The notes: generated by a model not told the origin, from the sequence alone. 64,000 nucleotides of DNA from Oceanobacillus bengalensis (GCF_003628445.1 NZ_RBZO01000002.1:1-64000), one strand, 5' to 3'. Positions 44,049 to 54,222 are shown, numbered from the stretch's first letter. Made by a program: numbers and translations.

Positions 44049-46004
44049 ATGTCTAGTATGCGTATTGGTGGTCTTGCTTCAGGGATTGATACGGATTCAA
44101 TTGTAAAACAGCTGATGCAAGTTGAGAAAATGCCACTAGATAAATTGGAACAAGATAAAACATGGATGACATGGCAACGAGATGCTTATCGTGAAATAAA
44201 TTCTCTACTGTTTGATCTTGATGCTGCTGTTTTTGACATGAAATTATCAAGTACCTATCAATCGAAGACGGTGAGTTCGTCTGAAGATAAAGCGGTGACA
44301 GCGATAGCTGGGGCAAATGCACCGAACGGGTCACATACGATTGAGGTACATCAAGTAGCTACTGCGGCTCGTAATATTAGTAATAAAGGTATTTCTGAAG
44401 GTTCGGAGAGTAAAATTGATGCTGATAAAAGTCTTTGGAGTCAAAAAGACGTGTTAGGTATTGATAATATTTTCTCTGAAAGCGAAACATACACAGAAAA
44501 TAAAGATATTAAAGTTGGAGAAAACGGTGGCGATACATTTAAACTCGATAAAGGTGCGATAGTAAGTTTTGGAGATAAGAAGGAAATAATAGTAACTGAT
44601 AGCGAAGGAAATAACACTGAGCAATATGAGATAATTACTGGAACCGGTCCAATTGATGAAGCAAGTATAGGTGCTAAGCAAGTTTACGTAAATACAGATA
44701 CAGGTGAAATGAAATTTGGAGAACCTTTAAAAGAGGGTAGTACGATTAAAGGACCAGAATATACCCGGAATACAATTTCTTTTTCCTTTACAACATATGA
44801 TGAGAATGGACAACCAATAGAGGATGATCCTAACAATAAAGATGGCGATTATGATTTTGTATTCGATGCAACAACATCCTTAAATCAAATCATGAATGAA
44901 ATTACAAGATCTGATGTAGGGATTTCAGCGTTCTATGATTCGTATACGGATAAAGTAAGTTTCCAGCGTACGGAAACAGGTGTGTTAAATCAAGAAAAAA
45001 GACTAACAGATGAAGAAATTGGAAAACTAGTAGACAAGGAAATTGAAAAACTAAAAGAAGAAAATGTAGTACTAACAGATGAAGATATTGCAAAAATAAG
45101 AGAGGAAAAAGTTGCCGAACAATACGCTAAACAAGCTGAAATAGGAATGTCTGGTGAGTTTTTTAAGGTTTTGGGAATGGATTCTAAAAATGAAGTAGCT
45201 AGTCAAAACGCCGAATTTACCCTAGACGGACTTAAAACCCAAAGAACATCTAACACGTTTAACATCAGTGGTGTAACCTATTCCGTAAAAGCAATAGGTA
45301 CTTCAACTGTTAGTGTAGAAGATAACACAGAAGCTTCTTTTGAAAAAATAAAGGAATTTGTTGATAAATATAATGAAACCATTGACAAGATAAACGAGAA
45401 ATTAAATGAAGATCGCTATCGTGACTTTAAACCACTTACTGATGATCAAAGAGCTGAGATGTCAGAAAACGAAATAGAGCTTTGGGAAGAGAAAGCGCGA
45501 AGTGGACTGTTAAAAAGGGATAGTATTTTATCGTCAGCTTTATCAGAAATGAGATCAAGTTTTTATAGCCAAATTGAGACAGGTGGAACGTTTAAACACT
45601 TATCTGAAATTGGGATTGAAACTACTTCGAACTATCTAGATGGAGGAAAACTTGAGATTAATGAAACAAAATTAAAAGAAGCACTCGCCAAAGATTCTGA
45701 AGGAGTTTATAAGCTCTTTAGTAATGATGTAGAAGGCAGTGACCGCGGGATTATGAACCGTCTAGAGGACGCAATAGCGGGAACGATGGATCGTATCGAA
45801 GTAAGAGCTGGAAAATCTACGCAAACAACACAACAATATACCATGGGTAGACGACTTGATAATATTGACGACCAAATTGAACGTTTTCAGGATCGTTTAA
45901 CGCAAATTGAAGATCGTTACTGGAGTCAATTTACTCAAATGGAAATGGCTATTCAACAAATGAACTCACAATCCACTTACTTAATGCAACAATTCAGCTT
46001 CTAA
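44049..46004 (+). CDS. fliD: Flagellar cap protein FliD (hook-associated protein 2)
   Basis: This 651-aa protein has the conserved N-terminal region RIGGLASGIDTDSIVKQLM and a C-terminal coiled coil ending in the usual MNSQSTYLMQQFSF. Between them lies a variable middle, including a Lys/Glu-rich helical segment at about 320-370 that probably forms a surface domain. FliD caps the growing filament and promotes flagellin folding. ATG at 44049 after GAGG. It is longer than B. subtilis FliD (about 500 aa), and the excess lies in the exposed middle domain. Confidence 0.93.
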   Translation: MSSMRIGGLASGIDTDSIVKQLMQVEKMPLDKLEQDKTWMTWQRDAYREINSLLFDLDAAVFDMKLSSTYQSKTVSSSEDKAVTAIAGANAPNGSHTIEVHQVATAARNISNKGISEGSESKIDADKSLWSQKDVLGIDNIFSESETYTENKDIKVGENGGDTFKLDKGAIVSFGDKKEIIVTDSEGNNTEQYEIITGTGPIDEASIGAKQVYVNTDTGEMKFGEPLKEGSTIKGPEYTRNTISFSFTTYDENGQPIEDDPNNKDGDYDFVFDATTSLNQIMNEITRSDVGISAFYDSYTDKVSFQRTETGVLNQEKRLTDEEIGKLVDKEIEKLKEENVVLTDEDIAKIREEKVAEQYAKQAEIGMSGEFFKVLGMDSKNEVASQNAEFTLDGLKTQRTSNTFNISGVTYSVKAIGTSTVSVEDNTEASFEKIKEFVDKYNETIDKINEKLNEDRYRDFKPLTDDQRAEMSENEIELWEEKARSGLLKRDSILSSALSEMRSSFYSQIETGGTFKHLSEIGIETTSNYLDGGKLEINETKLKEALAKDSEGVYKLFSNDVEGSDRGIMNRLEDAIAGTMDRIEVRAGKSTQTTQQYTMGRRLDNIDDQIERFQDRLTQIEDRYWSQFTQMEMAIQQMNSQSTYLMQQFSF

Positions 46005-46039
46005 GTAATGATTAATTCTTTTAAAAATGGGGACTCGTA

Positions 46040-46408
46040 ATGGAAAAAAACACAGAAGTAATGCAGCAATCCAAAGAACTACTACAGACAGTAAATGAAG
46101 CACTACAACATATTCAGAACTTGCTTAAAGAAGGAAAGTTCGAATCTACCATTACACTATTTGGCGATGTTGTCCAAGCTTATTCAGCTGTAGAAGGTGC
46201 TGTGGATCATTTACCTGATGAACTCCTATCCGTAGAAAATAGAGAGTTAACAACAGAAGTGAGAAATGCAATAGAATTGATTGTAAGTGCCTATGAATCG
46301 AAAGACTATGGGAAAGTACAAGAAGTGTTGCAGCTTTCCTTGATACCAAGATTCTCAAAATGGCAGGAAGATTTAGAATCGGTATTTGAGCAGTATTTAG
46401 TTTCATAA
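46040..46408 (+). CDS. Small helical protein after fliD, possible FliT-like chaperone
   Basis: A 122-aa all-helical acidic protein encoded 35 bases after fliD. It has the size and position of export chaperones such as FliS or FliT, but no clear family motif (visible: SKELLQTVNEALQHIQNLL, RFSKWQEDLESVFEQYL). A FliD partner role is inferred from position. It ends in a terminator. Confidence 0.65.
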   Translation: MEKNTEVMQQSKELLQTVNEALQHIQNLLKEGKFESTITLFGDVVQAYSAVEGAVDHLPDELLSVENRELTTEVRNAIELIVSAYESKDYGKVQEVLQLSLIPRFSKWQEDLESVFEQYLVS

Positions 46409-46418
46409 AACATATAAC

Positions 46419-46452
46419 TGGGAAGCTGTCTTAGATGGCTTCCTATTTTTTT
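46419..46452 (+). terminator. Terminator of the fliD operon
   Basis: GGAAGC pairs with GCTTCC around a 11-base loop, followed by TATTTTTTT. Confidence 0.75.
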
Positions 46453-46462
46453 CGACAAAACC

Positions 46463-46480
46463 TGACAAGTGACAGGCACC
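46463..46480 (+). repeat. Dispersed 18-base repeat copy
   Basis: TGACAAGTGACAGGCACC directly after the fliD-operon terminator, preceded by TCGACAAAACC. Confidence 0.8.
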
Positions 46481-46686
46481 ACTATTGGCTCCGCTATTAA
46501 ATATGAATCTATATTTCTGTCACGATATAAGTAAATACTCCTTAATATCCAAAATGAACTGTCTATTCTTTAATATTTGATTAACTCTGACAAGCGATAA
46601 TCACCTCGACAAGGAGCAAATATTACGCTATAATATGAACTTATCATAAAAAATATTAAACGAATGTAAATTATGAGGTGAGAAAA

Positions 46687-48627
46687 GTGAAGAAATTAGT
46701 ATCTACGAAGATGGGATTCTTCGCGATTGCTCTAGTTCTTTTTTGGTTAAAAACCTATTTAATATATAAAGTAGAATTTGATTTGGGTGTAAGTGGAAGT
46801 ATGCAGGAATTTCTGTTATTCCTAAACCCACTTAGCTCAGGGTTAATTTTCCTTGGACTAGCTCTTTTTGCGAAGGGTAAGAAAGCAGGACGAAACATCA
46901 TTATAATCGATGCGATTATGACATTTATCTTATATGCAAATGTTGTTTATTATCGATTTAATAGTGATTTTATAACACTAGCTGTTATGAGACAAACGGA
47001 AAACTTCGGTAGTCTTGGTGGAAGTATTATCAACTTAATGCAATGGACAGACCTTTTGTATGCAGTGGATATTATTCTATTAATCGTATTATTTACTAAA
47101 ACAAAAATAAATTGGTCAGCTGAACGATTGAAATTCCGTAAATCTGTTAGTGTACTTCTTGCTGGTGTGATTGTATTTTCTATCAATCTTGGTTTAGCAG
47201 AAGCCGACCGACCACAGCTATTAGAACGTACATTTGACCGAAACTATTTAGTTAAGTATCTAGGAATTTATAATTTTTCAATCTATGATGGCATTCAAAG
47301 CACAAAGACATCAACACAACGTGTATTAGCAGATAGTGATGATGTGGCTGTTGTTGCGAACTATACTAGATCGAAATATGCTGAGCCGAATGAAGAACTT
47401 TTTGGCGTTGGAGCTGGAAAGAATATTATTAAGATTCATTTGGAGTCATTCCAATCGTTCTTAATTGATTTTGAGTTACATGGAGAGGAAGTAACACCGT
47501 TCTTAAACTCCTTAGTAAGTGATCAGAGTCAGGATTTTACGTATTTTGATAACTTTTTCCATCAAACAGAGCAAGGAAAAACAGCCGATGCAGAGTTGCT
47601 TATGGACACCTCATTATATGGCTTGCCCCAAGGTTCTGCTTTCTCAACAAAAGGAGACAATACGTACCAGGCATTCCCTGCTATAATTGGGCAACGTCAA
47701 GGGTACACGAATGCTATCTTCCACGGAGATGGGAAATCTTTCTGGAATCGGGATGAAGTATATAAGCATATGGCAATAGACGAATTCTATCATGAGGATT
47801 TTTATGATATGAGTGAAGTGATAGGCTATGGCCTAAAAGATAAGCCCTTCTTTGAACAGTCCATGCCGTATTTGGAAGAAATGGAACAACCATTTTATGC
47901 GCATATGATGACATTAACGCATCATCACCCATATTTAATTGATGAGGAGGATGCAACGATCGCTCCCGCTGAAACAGGGGATAAATCGGTTGACCGTTAT
48001 TTCCAAACAGCAAGATATTTGGATGAATCATTGGAACAGTTTTTCAATGACTTGAAGGAATCTGGTTTATATGAGGATTCAATTATTATGATTTACGGGG
48101 ACCATTATGGTATCTCTGATAATCATAATCGTGCAATGTCTGAGATTCTCGGTGAAGAAATTACGCCACTGAAAAATGCAGAATTACAACGTGTACCATT
48201 TATGATTCGAATTCCTGGAGTAGATGGACAAGGAACCAATCATGAGTATAGTGGTCAAATAGATGTCGTACCAACGATGTTACACATCCTAGGTATTGAT
48301 GCAAAAGATTATATACTATTTGGAACAGACATGTTTTCTGAAGGTCATAAAGCATACGTTCCATTCCGTAACGGAGACTTTATGACTGAAGAATATAGTT
48401 CCATTAACGGTATTTATTATGATAATGCAACCAAAGAAGTCATCGAAGAACCAACCGAAGAGATGAAGGAAATGAAAGAAACTGTCCTTTATGAACTAGG
48501 GCTTTCCGATAAAGTATTGTATGGCGATTTGCTTCGTTTTTATACACCTAACGAAGCCTGGGAACCCGTTGATATTAGTGAGTATTTTTATGTGAAAGAT
48601 CCATTAGGAGATAATGAAGAAGAATAA
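46687..48627 (+). CDS. ltaS: Lipoteichoic acid synthase LtaS-type
   Basis: This 646-aa protein has five N-terminal membrane spans (to about 165), a linker, and an extracellular sulfatase-like domain. Thr299 in QGKTADAE is the nucleophile that accepts glycerol-phosphate (Thr300 in S. aureus LtaS). Also visible are a metal-binding Glu in KIHLESFQSF, YGDHYG and HGDGKSFWNRD. It polymerises the lipoteichoic acid backbone from phosphatidylglycerol. GTG at 46687 after GAGGTGA. Which Bacillus paralogue (LtaS, YfnI, YqgS) it equals cannot be settled. Confidence 0.9.
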   Translation: MKKLVSTKMGFFAIALVLFWLKTYLIYKVEFDLGVSGSMQEFLLFLNPLSSGLIFLGLALFAKGKKAGRNIIIIDAIMTFILYANVVYYRFNSDFITLAVMRQTENFGSLGGSIINLMQWTDLLYAVDIILLIVLFTKTKINWSAERLKFRKSVSVLLAGVIVFSINLGLAEADRPQLLERTFDRNYLVKYLGIYNFSIYDGIQSTKTSTQRVLADSDDVAVVANYTRSKYAEPNEELFGVGAGKNIIKIHLESFQSFLIDFELHGEEVTPFLNSLVSDQSQDFTYFDNFFHQTEQGKTADAELLMDTSLYGLPQGSAFSTKGDNTYQAFPAIIGQRQGYTNAIFHGDGKSFWNRDEVYKHMAIDEFYHEDFYDMSEVIGYGLKDKPFFEQSMPYLEEMEQPFYAHMMTLTHHHPYLIDEEDATIAPAETGDKSVDRYFQTARYLDESLEQFFNDLKESGLYEDSIIMIYGDHYGISDNHNRAMSEILGEEITPLKNAELQRVPFMIRIPGVDGQGTNHEYSGQIDVVPTMLHILGIDAKDYILFGTDMFSEGHKAYVPFRNGDFMTEEYSSINGIYYDNATKEVIEEPTEEMKEMKETVLYELGLSDKVLYGDLLRFYTPNEAWEPVDISEYFYVKDPLGDNEEE

Positions 48628-48631
48628 TGTG

Positions 48632-48669
48632 AAAAGGAAACCTTAGTGATTGCTAGGGTTTCCTTTTTT
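48632..48669 (+). terminator. Terminator after ltaS
   Basis: AAAGGAAACC pairs with GGTTTCCTTT and is followed by a T run. Confidence 0.88.
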
Positions 48670-48734
48670 ACTTTGATTAGGGATAGACCAACATAGCATC
48701 TGTCCGTCAAATAACGACAATAATCAACAAGAAG

Positions 48735-48752
48735 CGACAAGTGACAGGCACC
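48735..48752 (+). repeat. Dispersed 18-base repeat copy
   Basis: An exact CGACAAGTGACAGGCACC core, preceded by ATCAACAAGAAG. Confidence 0.85.
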
Positions 48753-48790
48753 TCTGATTAATTGTAATATTACGTGTTTTTGTATTTGTA

Positions 48791-48817
48791 TTCATAATAC
48801 AAATATTAGTCCGATAT
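48791..48817 (+). promoter_or_regulatory. Possible SigD promoter of the MCP gene
   Basis: TCCGATAT at 48810-48817 fits the SigD -10 at seven of eight positions. The -35 at 15 bases reads TTCA, so the match is partial. Confidence 0.5.
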
Positions 48818-48866
48818 AAAGATTGGTTTATTGTATTTATCTTCAAGAAAGGGTGTATATCATATA

Positions 48867-50561
48867 ATGAAAAAAAAGTTTCAATTCAAGCGAATTCGAT
48901 CAAAAATATATGCTGGATTCGCAGTGAATATCGTATTAATCTTATTTTTAGCAGTTTTTTCTATTGCTTCAATTATAAATATTAATAAGGATACAGAAGA
49001 AATAATTAATCACCAGTTAGAATTGTTGATTGTTGATGAACAATTGGCATTAAACATGTCTGAAAGAACAGGGCTAATGCGTGCTTATATCCTATATGAT
49101 GATCCATCATTCCGTGATGAATTTACACTATCCATAGATGATTCAATAGAATTGGAAGAAAGACTTCTAGAATTAAATGATTCAGAAGAAAATCGTGAAA
49201 TTATAGATAAGAAAGTGCAATGGGGTACTTTAACGGATGAGGTCATCGTTGAAGCAGAGAATGGAAATAAGGATTATGCTCTTGCGTTAATGAATACAGA
49301 GGTGTTGCCACTAGAACAAGAAATCATCCAACATTTCAAAGATAGTGCGAAAGAACGAGAGGCAAACATCAAGGAATTGGGTAGCGATATGGTTAACGCT
49401 GGGAAAGATATATTAATGAGTAGTATTTTTATTGTGGTATTTGTACTTGTTCTTTCATTAATTATTCCATTTGTAACTTCACGCAGTATTACAAAGCCAA
49501 TTCATTCCGTGATGGTGCGTATGAAAGATATTGCTACGGGTGTATTAGATGGTGAGCCGCTTAAAGTAACCACTCGTGATGAGGCAGGTCAGCTCGTTGA
49601 AGCTACAAATAATATGACTAGTAGCACAAAGGATTTATTAATCAAAATACAAACCGCATCAGAAACACTATCAAATCATGGTGAAGAACTAATGAACGCT
49701 GCAGGTGAAGTGAAAGCTGGAACAGACCAAGTGGCAATTACGATGCAGGAAATATCATCAGGTACGGAAACCCAAGCGAACAGTGCATCTGATATAGCTA
49801 CACGGATGAAGGGACTTTCAGGAGAAATTGGTGATGCGAATGAACGAGGGAAAAATATTCATCAATATTCAAATAATGTTCTAGATATGACAGCTAAGGG
49901 AATCAAATTGATGGAAAGCTCCAATGGGCAAATGCTAAAAATTGATCAACTTGTTAAGCATGCTGTTAAGAAAGTGGAAGGCCTTGATTCAGAGGCGCAG
50001 CAAATATCTAAGCTTGTATTAGTTATTCAAGAGGTTGCCGACCAAACAAACTTATTAGCACTTAATGCGGCGATTGAAGCTGCAAGGGCTGGTGAGCATG
50101 GCAAAGGTTTTGCAGTAGTAGCGGATGAGGTTCGGAAGTTAGCGGAACAAGTATCTGCTTCGATAAAAGATATTACTTCGATTGTAGGGAACATTCAGCA
50201 CGAATCGAATAGTGTTGCAACATCCCTTCAAGATGGGTATGTTGAGGTAGAAAAAGGGACCAAGCAAATTAAAACTACTTCTGAGACTCTAGATGAGATA
50301 AGTACGTCCATCAAGAAAATGTCTCAAGACATTACAACGATATCAGATAACCTTGCGATGATTGAAACAAACACGAAAACAATGGATCATTCAATTGAGG
50401 AAATTGCATCTGTTACAGAGGAAGCAGCGGCGGGTGTTGAACAAGTTGCAGCATCATCTGAGCAAACGAGTAGCTCGATGGATGAAGTTACTACTAGTGC
50501 TGAACAATTGGCGAAATTATCCGAGGAATTAAACGAATTACTACGTCATTTCAAAATATAA
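48867..50561 (+). CDS. Methyl-accepting chemotaxis protein
   Basis: A 564-aa receptor: TM1 (about 14-36), a four-helix-bundle ligand domain (about 37-185), TM2 (about 188-210), HAMP (about 211-263), and a signalling domain with tip [22 protein letters not shown]-rich methylation helices are present. The ATG at 48867 follows AAAGGGTG at slightly long spacing. Ligand unknown. The 4HB domain is often used for amino acids or organic acids. A single-gene unit. Confidence 0.92.
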   Translation: MKKKFQFKRIRSKIYAGFAVNIVLILFLAVFSIASIININKDTEEIINHQLELLIVDEQLALNMSERTGLMRAYILYDDPSFRDEFTLSIDDSIELEERLLELNDSEENREIIDKKVQWGTLTDEVIVEAENGNKDYALALMNTEVLPLEQEIIQHFKDSAKEREANIKELGSDMVNAGKDILMSSIFIVVFVLVLSLIIPFVTSRSITKPIHSVMVRMKDIATGVLDGEPLKVTTRDEAGQLVEATNNMTSSTKDLLIKIQTASETLSNHGEELMNAAGEVKAGTDQVAITMQEISSGTETQANSASDIATRMKGLSGEIGDANERGKNIHQYSNNVLDMTAKGIKLMESSNGQMLKIDQLVKHAVKKVEGLDSEAQQISKLVLVIQEVADQTNLLALNAAIEAARAGEHGKGFAVVADEVRKLAEQVSASIKDITSIVGNIQHESNSVATSLQDGYVEVEKGTKQIKTTSETLDEISTSIKKMSQDITTISDNLAMIETNTKTMDHSIEEIASVTEEAAAGVEQVAASSEQTSSSMDEVTTSAEQLAKLSEELNELLRHFKI

Positions 50562-50602
50562 GAATAAGTATCGGTGGAATAAAGGTTTGCACCTACGTTT
50601 AG

Positions 50603-50642
50603 AAAAAACAGGAATCTCTCAAGGGAGCTCCTGTTTTTTTTG
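50603..50642 (+). terminator. Terminator after the MCP gene
   Basis: AAAAAACAGGA pairs with TCCTGTTTTTT with further pairing inside. Confidence 0.88.
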
Positions 50643-50678
50643 AGAGCCTGGCACCCTCCTGAATCAATCGACAAATTT

Positions 50679-50696
50679 CGACGAGTGACAGGCACC
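50679..50696 (+). repeat. Dispersed 18-base repeat copy, one change
   Basis: CGACGAGTGACAGGCACC, preceded by TCGACAAATTT as in the longer form of the family. Confidence 0.8.
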
Positions 50697-50736
50697 AAAA
50701 AAGGGCCAAAAATACCTTCACAATCCGATAAATGTT

Positions 50737-50744
50737 GCCGATAT
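50737..50744 (+). promoter_or_regulatory. SigD -10 element for cheX
   Basis: A perfect GCCGATAT. The expected -35 position is TCAC rather than TAAA. It would give a leader of about 200 bases before cheX. Confidence 0.6.
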
Positions 50745-50780
50745 TAAGAATATAGTTCATTTTTACTACAGATGACATGA

Positions 50781-50897
50781 TTCCCGCCTTACTGTTGTAG
50801 GTAATTAAGTATAAAAACTTGCTTACCTGAATAAGCGGGAAGCAGGATATAGGTCAGTTCGGTGTTGCGACAAGGACATCGCATTTTTAACCGAACT
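50781..50897 (+). other. Structured leader RNA upstream of cheX
   Basis: Two strong stem-loops occur. Helix 1 spans 50781-50841: TTCCCGCcTTA pairs with TAAGCGGGAA, with an inner AGGTAA/TTACCT helix. Helix 2 spans 50856-50897: AGTTCGGT pairs with ACCGAACT, with inner TGCGA/TCGCA. No known riboswitch class was recognised. The region lies between the SigD -10 and the cheX ribosome site and is not coding-like. Confidence 0.6.
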
Positions 50898-50957
50898 TCC
50901 CCAAAGGCTTGGTTTAAGTCTTCATTTTCTAAGAGATTTTTCAGAAGGAGCTTTTAT

Positions 50958-51419
50958 ATGTCAGTATCAATTGAAGAAAGAAATCGATTAATTTTGCATT
51001 TATTGAATGGAACAAATGCGTCACTGAAAACAATCATACCAATCCAACATAAGATCTCTAAACCAGAACTGTTAGGGAAATTCCTGAAAATTCACTTTGG
51101 TGTGTTGATCGGATTTACAGGGGATGTGAAGGGAAAGTTAATTATCGACGGTGAACCCTCCGTATTCAGTATGATTGGTCAATCCATGTTTGGAATGACG
51201 GTTGAAGGGGAGATGCTTCAATCGTTTAGTGGAGAATTGGGGAATATGATTGCTGGAAATCTTTCCACAAATATCGTAAAGCAAGGGATTCAAACTGACA
51301 TTACAGCACCTTCTATTATGGAGGGAAGCACAACAATATCAGGTTATGAGCGAGCACTATCAATCAGCGTTATCTTTGAAAATGCAGGGGAAATCAACGT
51401 TCACTTATTACTAGATTGA
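50958..51419 (+). CDS. cheX: CheX-type chemotaxis phosphatase
   Basis: A 153-aa protein of the CheC/CheX family, which dephosphorylates CheY-P. The active-site helix reads SGELGNMIAGNLS (the E-x-x-N pattern near residue 95), and an ISISVIF-type C-terminal strand is present. The ATG at 50958 follows AGAAGGAG. The frame continues upstream into the structured leader, but that part is basic and unlike CheX. It stands first in a cheX-cheA-cheW group. Confidence 0.85.
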   Translation: MSVSIEERNRLILHLLNGTNASLKTIIPIQHKISKPELLGKFLKIHFGVLIGFTGDVKGKLIIDGEPSVFSMIGQSMFGMTVEGEMLQSFSGELGNMIAGNLSTNIVKQGIQTDITAPSIMEGSTTISGYERALSISVIFENAGEINVHLLLD

Positions 51420-51692
51420 TAAGATAAACGTGTAAAATGGAAAATGCTAGATTTTTCGCGTCAATTATCTTATTTTGTAGTAAAATAATAGTAGATACGG
51501 ATATGGAAAAAATGACTTCAGCTAGCATTTAAATAGGTAGTAAGACATCCATTCGATTCGTTCAAAGAATTCGTATGGCGTATAAGGCATGGACCAAAAA
51601 GTCTAGTGCCCGATTTATACGGTTTATCATAATCATAAGAACCTATCTAACAGGTTTCTTTTTAAATTCTAGTTATAGAAAGGAATTATCAT
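51420..51692. other. Gap before cheA with small hairpins
   Basis: No gene. A weak SigD-like element (TAAA followed by ACGGATAT at short spacing) lies near 51480-51505. AGAACCT with AGGTTTCT plus a T run near 51636-51665 looks like a small terminator or attenuator just before the cheA ribosome site. Confidence 0.4.
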
Positions 51693-53738
51693 ATGAATAC
51701 AGATCAATACTTAGATGTGTTCTTGGACGAAAGCCGTGAGCATTTGCAGGCTGTTAATGACAACATTCTCGAACTAGAAAAGCAACCAGAAAATCTTGAG
51801 CTTGTCCAAGAAATCTTCCGTTCTGCCCATACACTTAAGGGAATGGCTGCAACAATGGGCTTTGAAGATATTGCATCACTTACACATAAAATGGAAAATG
51901 TTTTAGATCAAATAAGGAACAGCAAATTGGCTGTAACGACTGAGGTTATCGATATTATTTTCGTAGCCATTGAGTATTTGGAAAACATGGTGAATTCGAT
52001 TAGTGAAGGAAATGATGGTAAAAAGGATGTCTCTGAACTTGTTAATCGTTTGGAACGTGTTGAAAAGGGAGAAACAGTTGTAGCTCCTACTCGTTCTGAT
52101 CAGGTGACAGAACTAGCAGTGACATTAGAAGTGGAACCTACTACACAGGTAAAAATAGATTTAGATGAATTCCAAATGGAAATTGTTCAACAAGCAAAAG
52201 AACAAGGGTTTTCAGTCTATCAAATTACAGTGACCTTAACCGAAGAATGCATCTTAAAGGGTGCACGTGCTTATATGGTGTTTGAAATTCTTGAGAAAAA
52301 AGGAGAAATCATTAAAACGATTCCTACTGTTGAAGAAATTGAAGAGGGAAGTTTTAATGGTCAATTTTCCTTTGTCTTTGTATCAAAAGAAACGGAAGAA
52401 GATATAAAGGCTCCTATTTTTAAAGTATCTGAAATAGAAGAAGTTGAAATAAACTATTTCACTTCAACTCCATCTCCTAGTACAATGGAAGAACTAAAAG
52501 AAGAAGCGAAAAGTAAAGAGAAACAGGCCACTTCTGCTGTGTCACCTTCAAAAGACAATAGTCAACCGCAAGAGTCGAAACACAATGCTTCAAAAACCAT
52601 CCGTGTGAATTTGGAACGGATTGATGATCTATTAAATATTTTTGAAGAAGTAGTGATTGACCGAGGTAGATTAGAAGTTATAGCAGATGAGATAGCGAAT
52701 ACAGATTTAAAAGAAACAGTTGAACATTTAAGCCGTGTATCATCTGAAATGCAAAGCTTAATATTATCCATGCGAATGGTACCAATTGAGCAAGTGTTTA
52801 ATCGTTTTCCAAGAATGATTCGCGGGTTAGCGAAAGATTTAAACAAGCAAATTAATCTTGAAATCATAGGTGCGGACACAGAACTTGATCGTACCGTAAT
52901 TGACGAAATTGGTGATCCACTTGTTCACTTAATTCGAAATTCTGTTGATCATGGGATTGAACTGCCAGGTGTTCGCAGTCAAGCAGCTAAGCCAGAAGAA
53001 GGCACAATAAAGCTTCGTGCCTATCATAGTGGGAACCATGTTTTTATCGAGATTGAAGATGATGGTGCTGGAATTAATCGTGATAAAGTACAAGCGAAAG
53101 CAATTGAAAAGGGATTAGTAACAAAAGCTCATGCTGAAACATTATCTGATGATGAAATTGCTCAATTTATTCTAGCATCTGGATTTAGTACAGCTGATAA
53201 AGTTTCTGATATATCTGGTCGAGGAGTTGGACTAGATGTTGTTAAAAATAAAATAGAAGCATTAGGCGGGCAGATTAACATTGAAACACAATCTGGAAAA
53301 GGTAGTATTTTCTCTATACAACTACCATTAACACTTTCCATTATTGCTACGTTATTGGTGAAAGTTCAAAAAGAAACCTATGCGATTCCGTTATCATCCA
53401 TTATTGAAACAGTGCTTTTAGAAGATAGTAAAATTATGTATGCCCATGGAAAACAAGTAATGGACTTCCGTGGAAAAGTGATTCCACTCGTTTCCTTAAG
53501 TGATGTTTTTCAAGTGCCTCGTGAAGAAGAAGTGGATAACCCATACCATGCTATTGTTGTTGTGAAAAAAGGAGACAAAGTTACAGGATTAATCGTTGAT
53601 TCCTTCATTGGTCAAAAAGAGGTTGTCTTAAAAGCGTTAGGAAGTTATCTAAAAGATGTATTTGCCATTTCCGGTGCAACGATTCTTGGAGATGGTGAGG
53701 TAGCGTTAATTATTGATCCAAATGCTTTAATTAAATAA
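51693..53738 (+). CDS. cheA: Chemotaxis histidine kinase CheA
   Basis: A 681-aa kinase in the standard order. Hpt domain comes first with phospho-acceptor His46 (FRSAHTLKGMAATMG), then a P2 response-regulator docking domain (about 155-255). An acidic linker, dimerisation helices (about 305-365) and an ATPase follow (HLIRNSVDHGIE, SGRGVGLDVVKNKIEALGG). The C-terminal domain is the CheW-like P5. It autophosphorylates on receptor command and feeds CheY, CheB and CheV. AAAGGA precedes the ATG. cheW follows after 17 bases. Confidence 0.96.
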   Translation: MNTDQYLDVFLDESREHLQAVNDNILELEKQPENLELVQEIFRSAHTLKGMAATMGFEDIASLTHKMENVLDQIRNSKLAVTTEVIDIIFVAIEYLENMVNSISEGNDGKKDVSELVNRLERVEKGETVVAPTRSDQVTELAVTLEVEPTTQVKIDLDEFQMEIVQQAKEQGFSVYQITVTLTEECILKGARAYMVFEILEKKGEIIKTIPTVEEIEEGSFNGQFSFVFVSKETEEDIKAPIFKVSEIEEVEINYFTSTPSPSTMEELKEEAKSKEKQATSAVSPSKDNSQPQESKHNASKTIRVNLERIDDLLNIFEEVVIDRGRLEVIADEIANTDLKETVEHLSRVSSEMQSLILSMRMVPIEQVFNRFPRMIRGLAKDLNKQINLEIIGADTELDRTVIDEIGDPLVHLIRNSVDHGIELPGVRSQAAKPEEGTIKLRAYHSGNHVFIEIEDDGAGINRDKVQAKAIEKGLVTKAHAETLSDDEIAQFILASGFSTADKVSDISGRGVGLDVVKNKIEALGGQINIETQSGKGSIFSIQLPLTLSIIATLLVKVQKETYAIPLSSIIETVLLEDSKIMYAHGKQVMDFRGKVIPLVSLSDVFQVPREEEVDNPYHAIVVVKKGDKVTGLIVDSFIGQKEVVLKALGSYLKDVFAISGATILGDGEVALIIDPNALIK

Positions 53739-53755
53739 AACTGGGAGGCATATAT

Positions 53756-54217
53756 ATGGCTGAACGTTCTAAATATATTATTTTTAAATTACATGACCAG
53801 TCTTTTGGTGTGAATGTAGAGCAGGTCACTTCCATTGAACGCTTACAGGAAATTACGGCTGTCCCTAGGGCATCGCGTTTTATTAAAGGTGTGACATATA
53901 TTCGGGAGGAAACGACTCCTATCATTGATTTGAAAGAACGATTAGTAATGAAAGAAACGGAAACAACCGACGATACTCGTATATTAGTTGTCACTATTCA
54001 AGGAATGCAAATTGGCCTAATCGTCGATGCCGCAACAGAAGTAAAAGATATTGATGTTGCAATGATAGAGCCAGCACCAAAGATTGTTGGTGGAGTGCAC
54101 GATACTTTTATAAAAGGTGTCGCAAAATTAGAAGAAGGATTGCTGATTTTATTAGAATTAGATGCTGTTATCGATTCGGAGGAAGAAGCAGAACTTCATG
54201 GTGTTGTAACAAAATAG
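53756..54217 (+). CDS. cheW: Chemotaxis coupling protein CheW
   Basis: A 153-aa single-domain coupling protein (KYIIFKLHDQSFGVNVEQV, FIKGVTYIREETTPIIDL, GLIVDAATEV). It bridges receptors and the P5 domain of CheA. GGGAGG precedes the ATG. It ends the cheX-cheA-cheW group with a terminator after it. Confidence 0.95.
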   Translation: MAERSKYIIFKLHDQSFGVNVEQVTSIERLQEITAVPRASRFIKGVTYIREETTPIIDLKERLVMKETETTDDTRILVVTIQGMQIGLIVDAATEVKDIDVAMIEPAPKIVGGVHDTFIKGVAKLEEGLLILLELDAVIDSEEEAELHGVVTK

Positions 54218-54222
54218 ATGTG

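Noticed and set aside
50862-50957. 32-codon N-terminal extension of CheX
   Set aside because: It is Arg/Lys/Phe-rich, unlike CheX proteins, falls in the structured leader, and the ATG at 50958 has a good ribosome site.
50737-50957. c-di-GMP (GEMM) riboswitch before cheX
   Set aside because: The conserved GEMM-I core and tetraloop-receptor sequences were not found; only unassigned hairpins are present.
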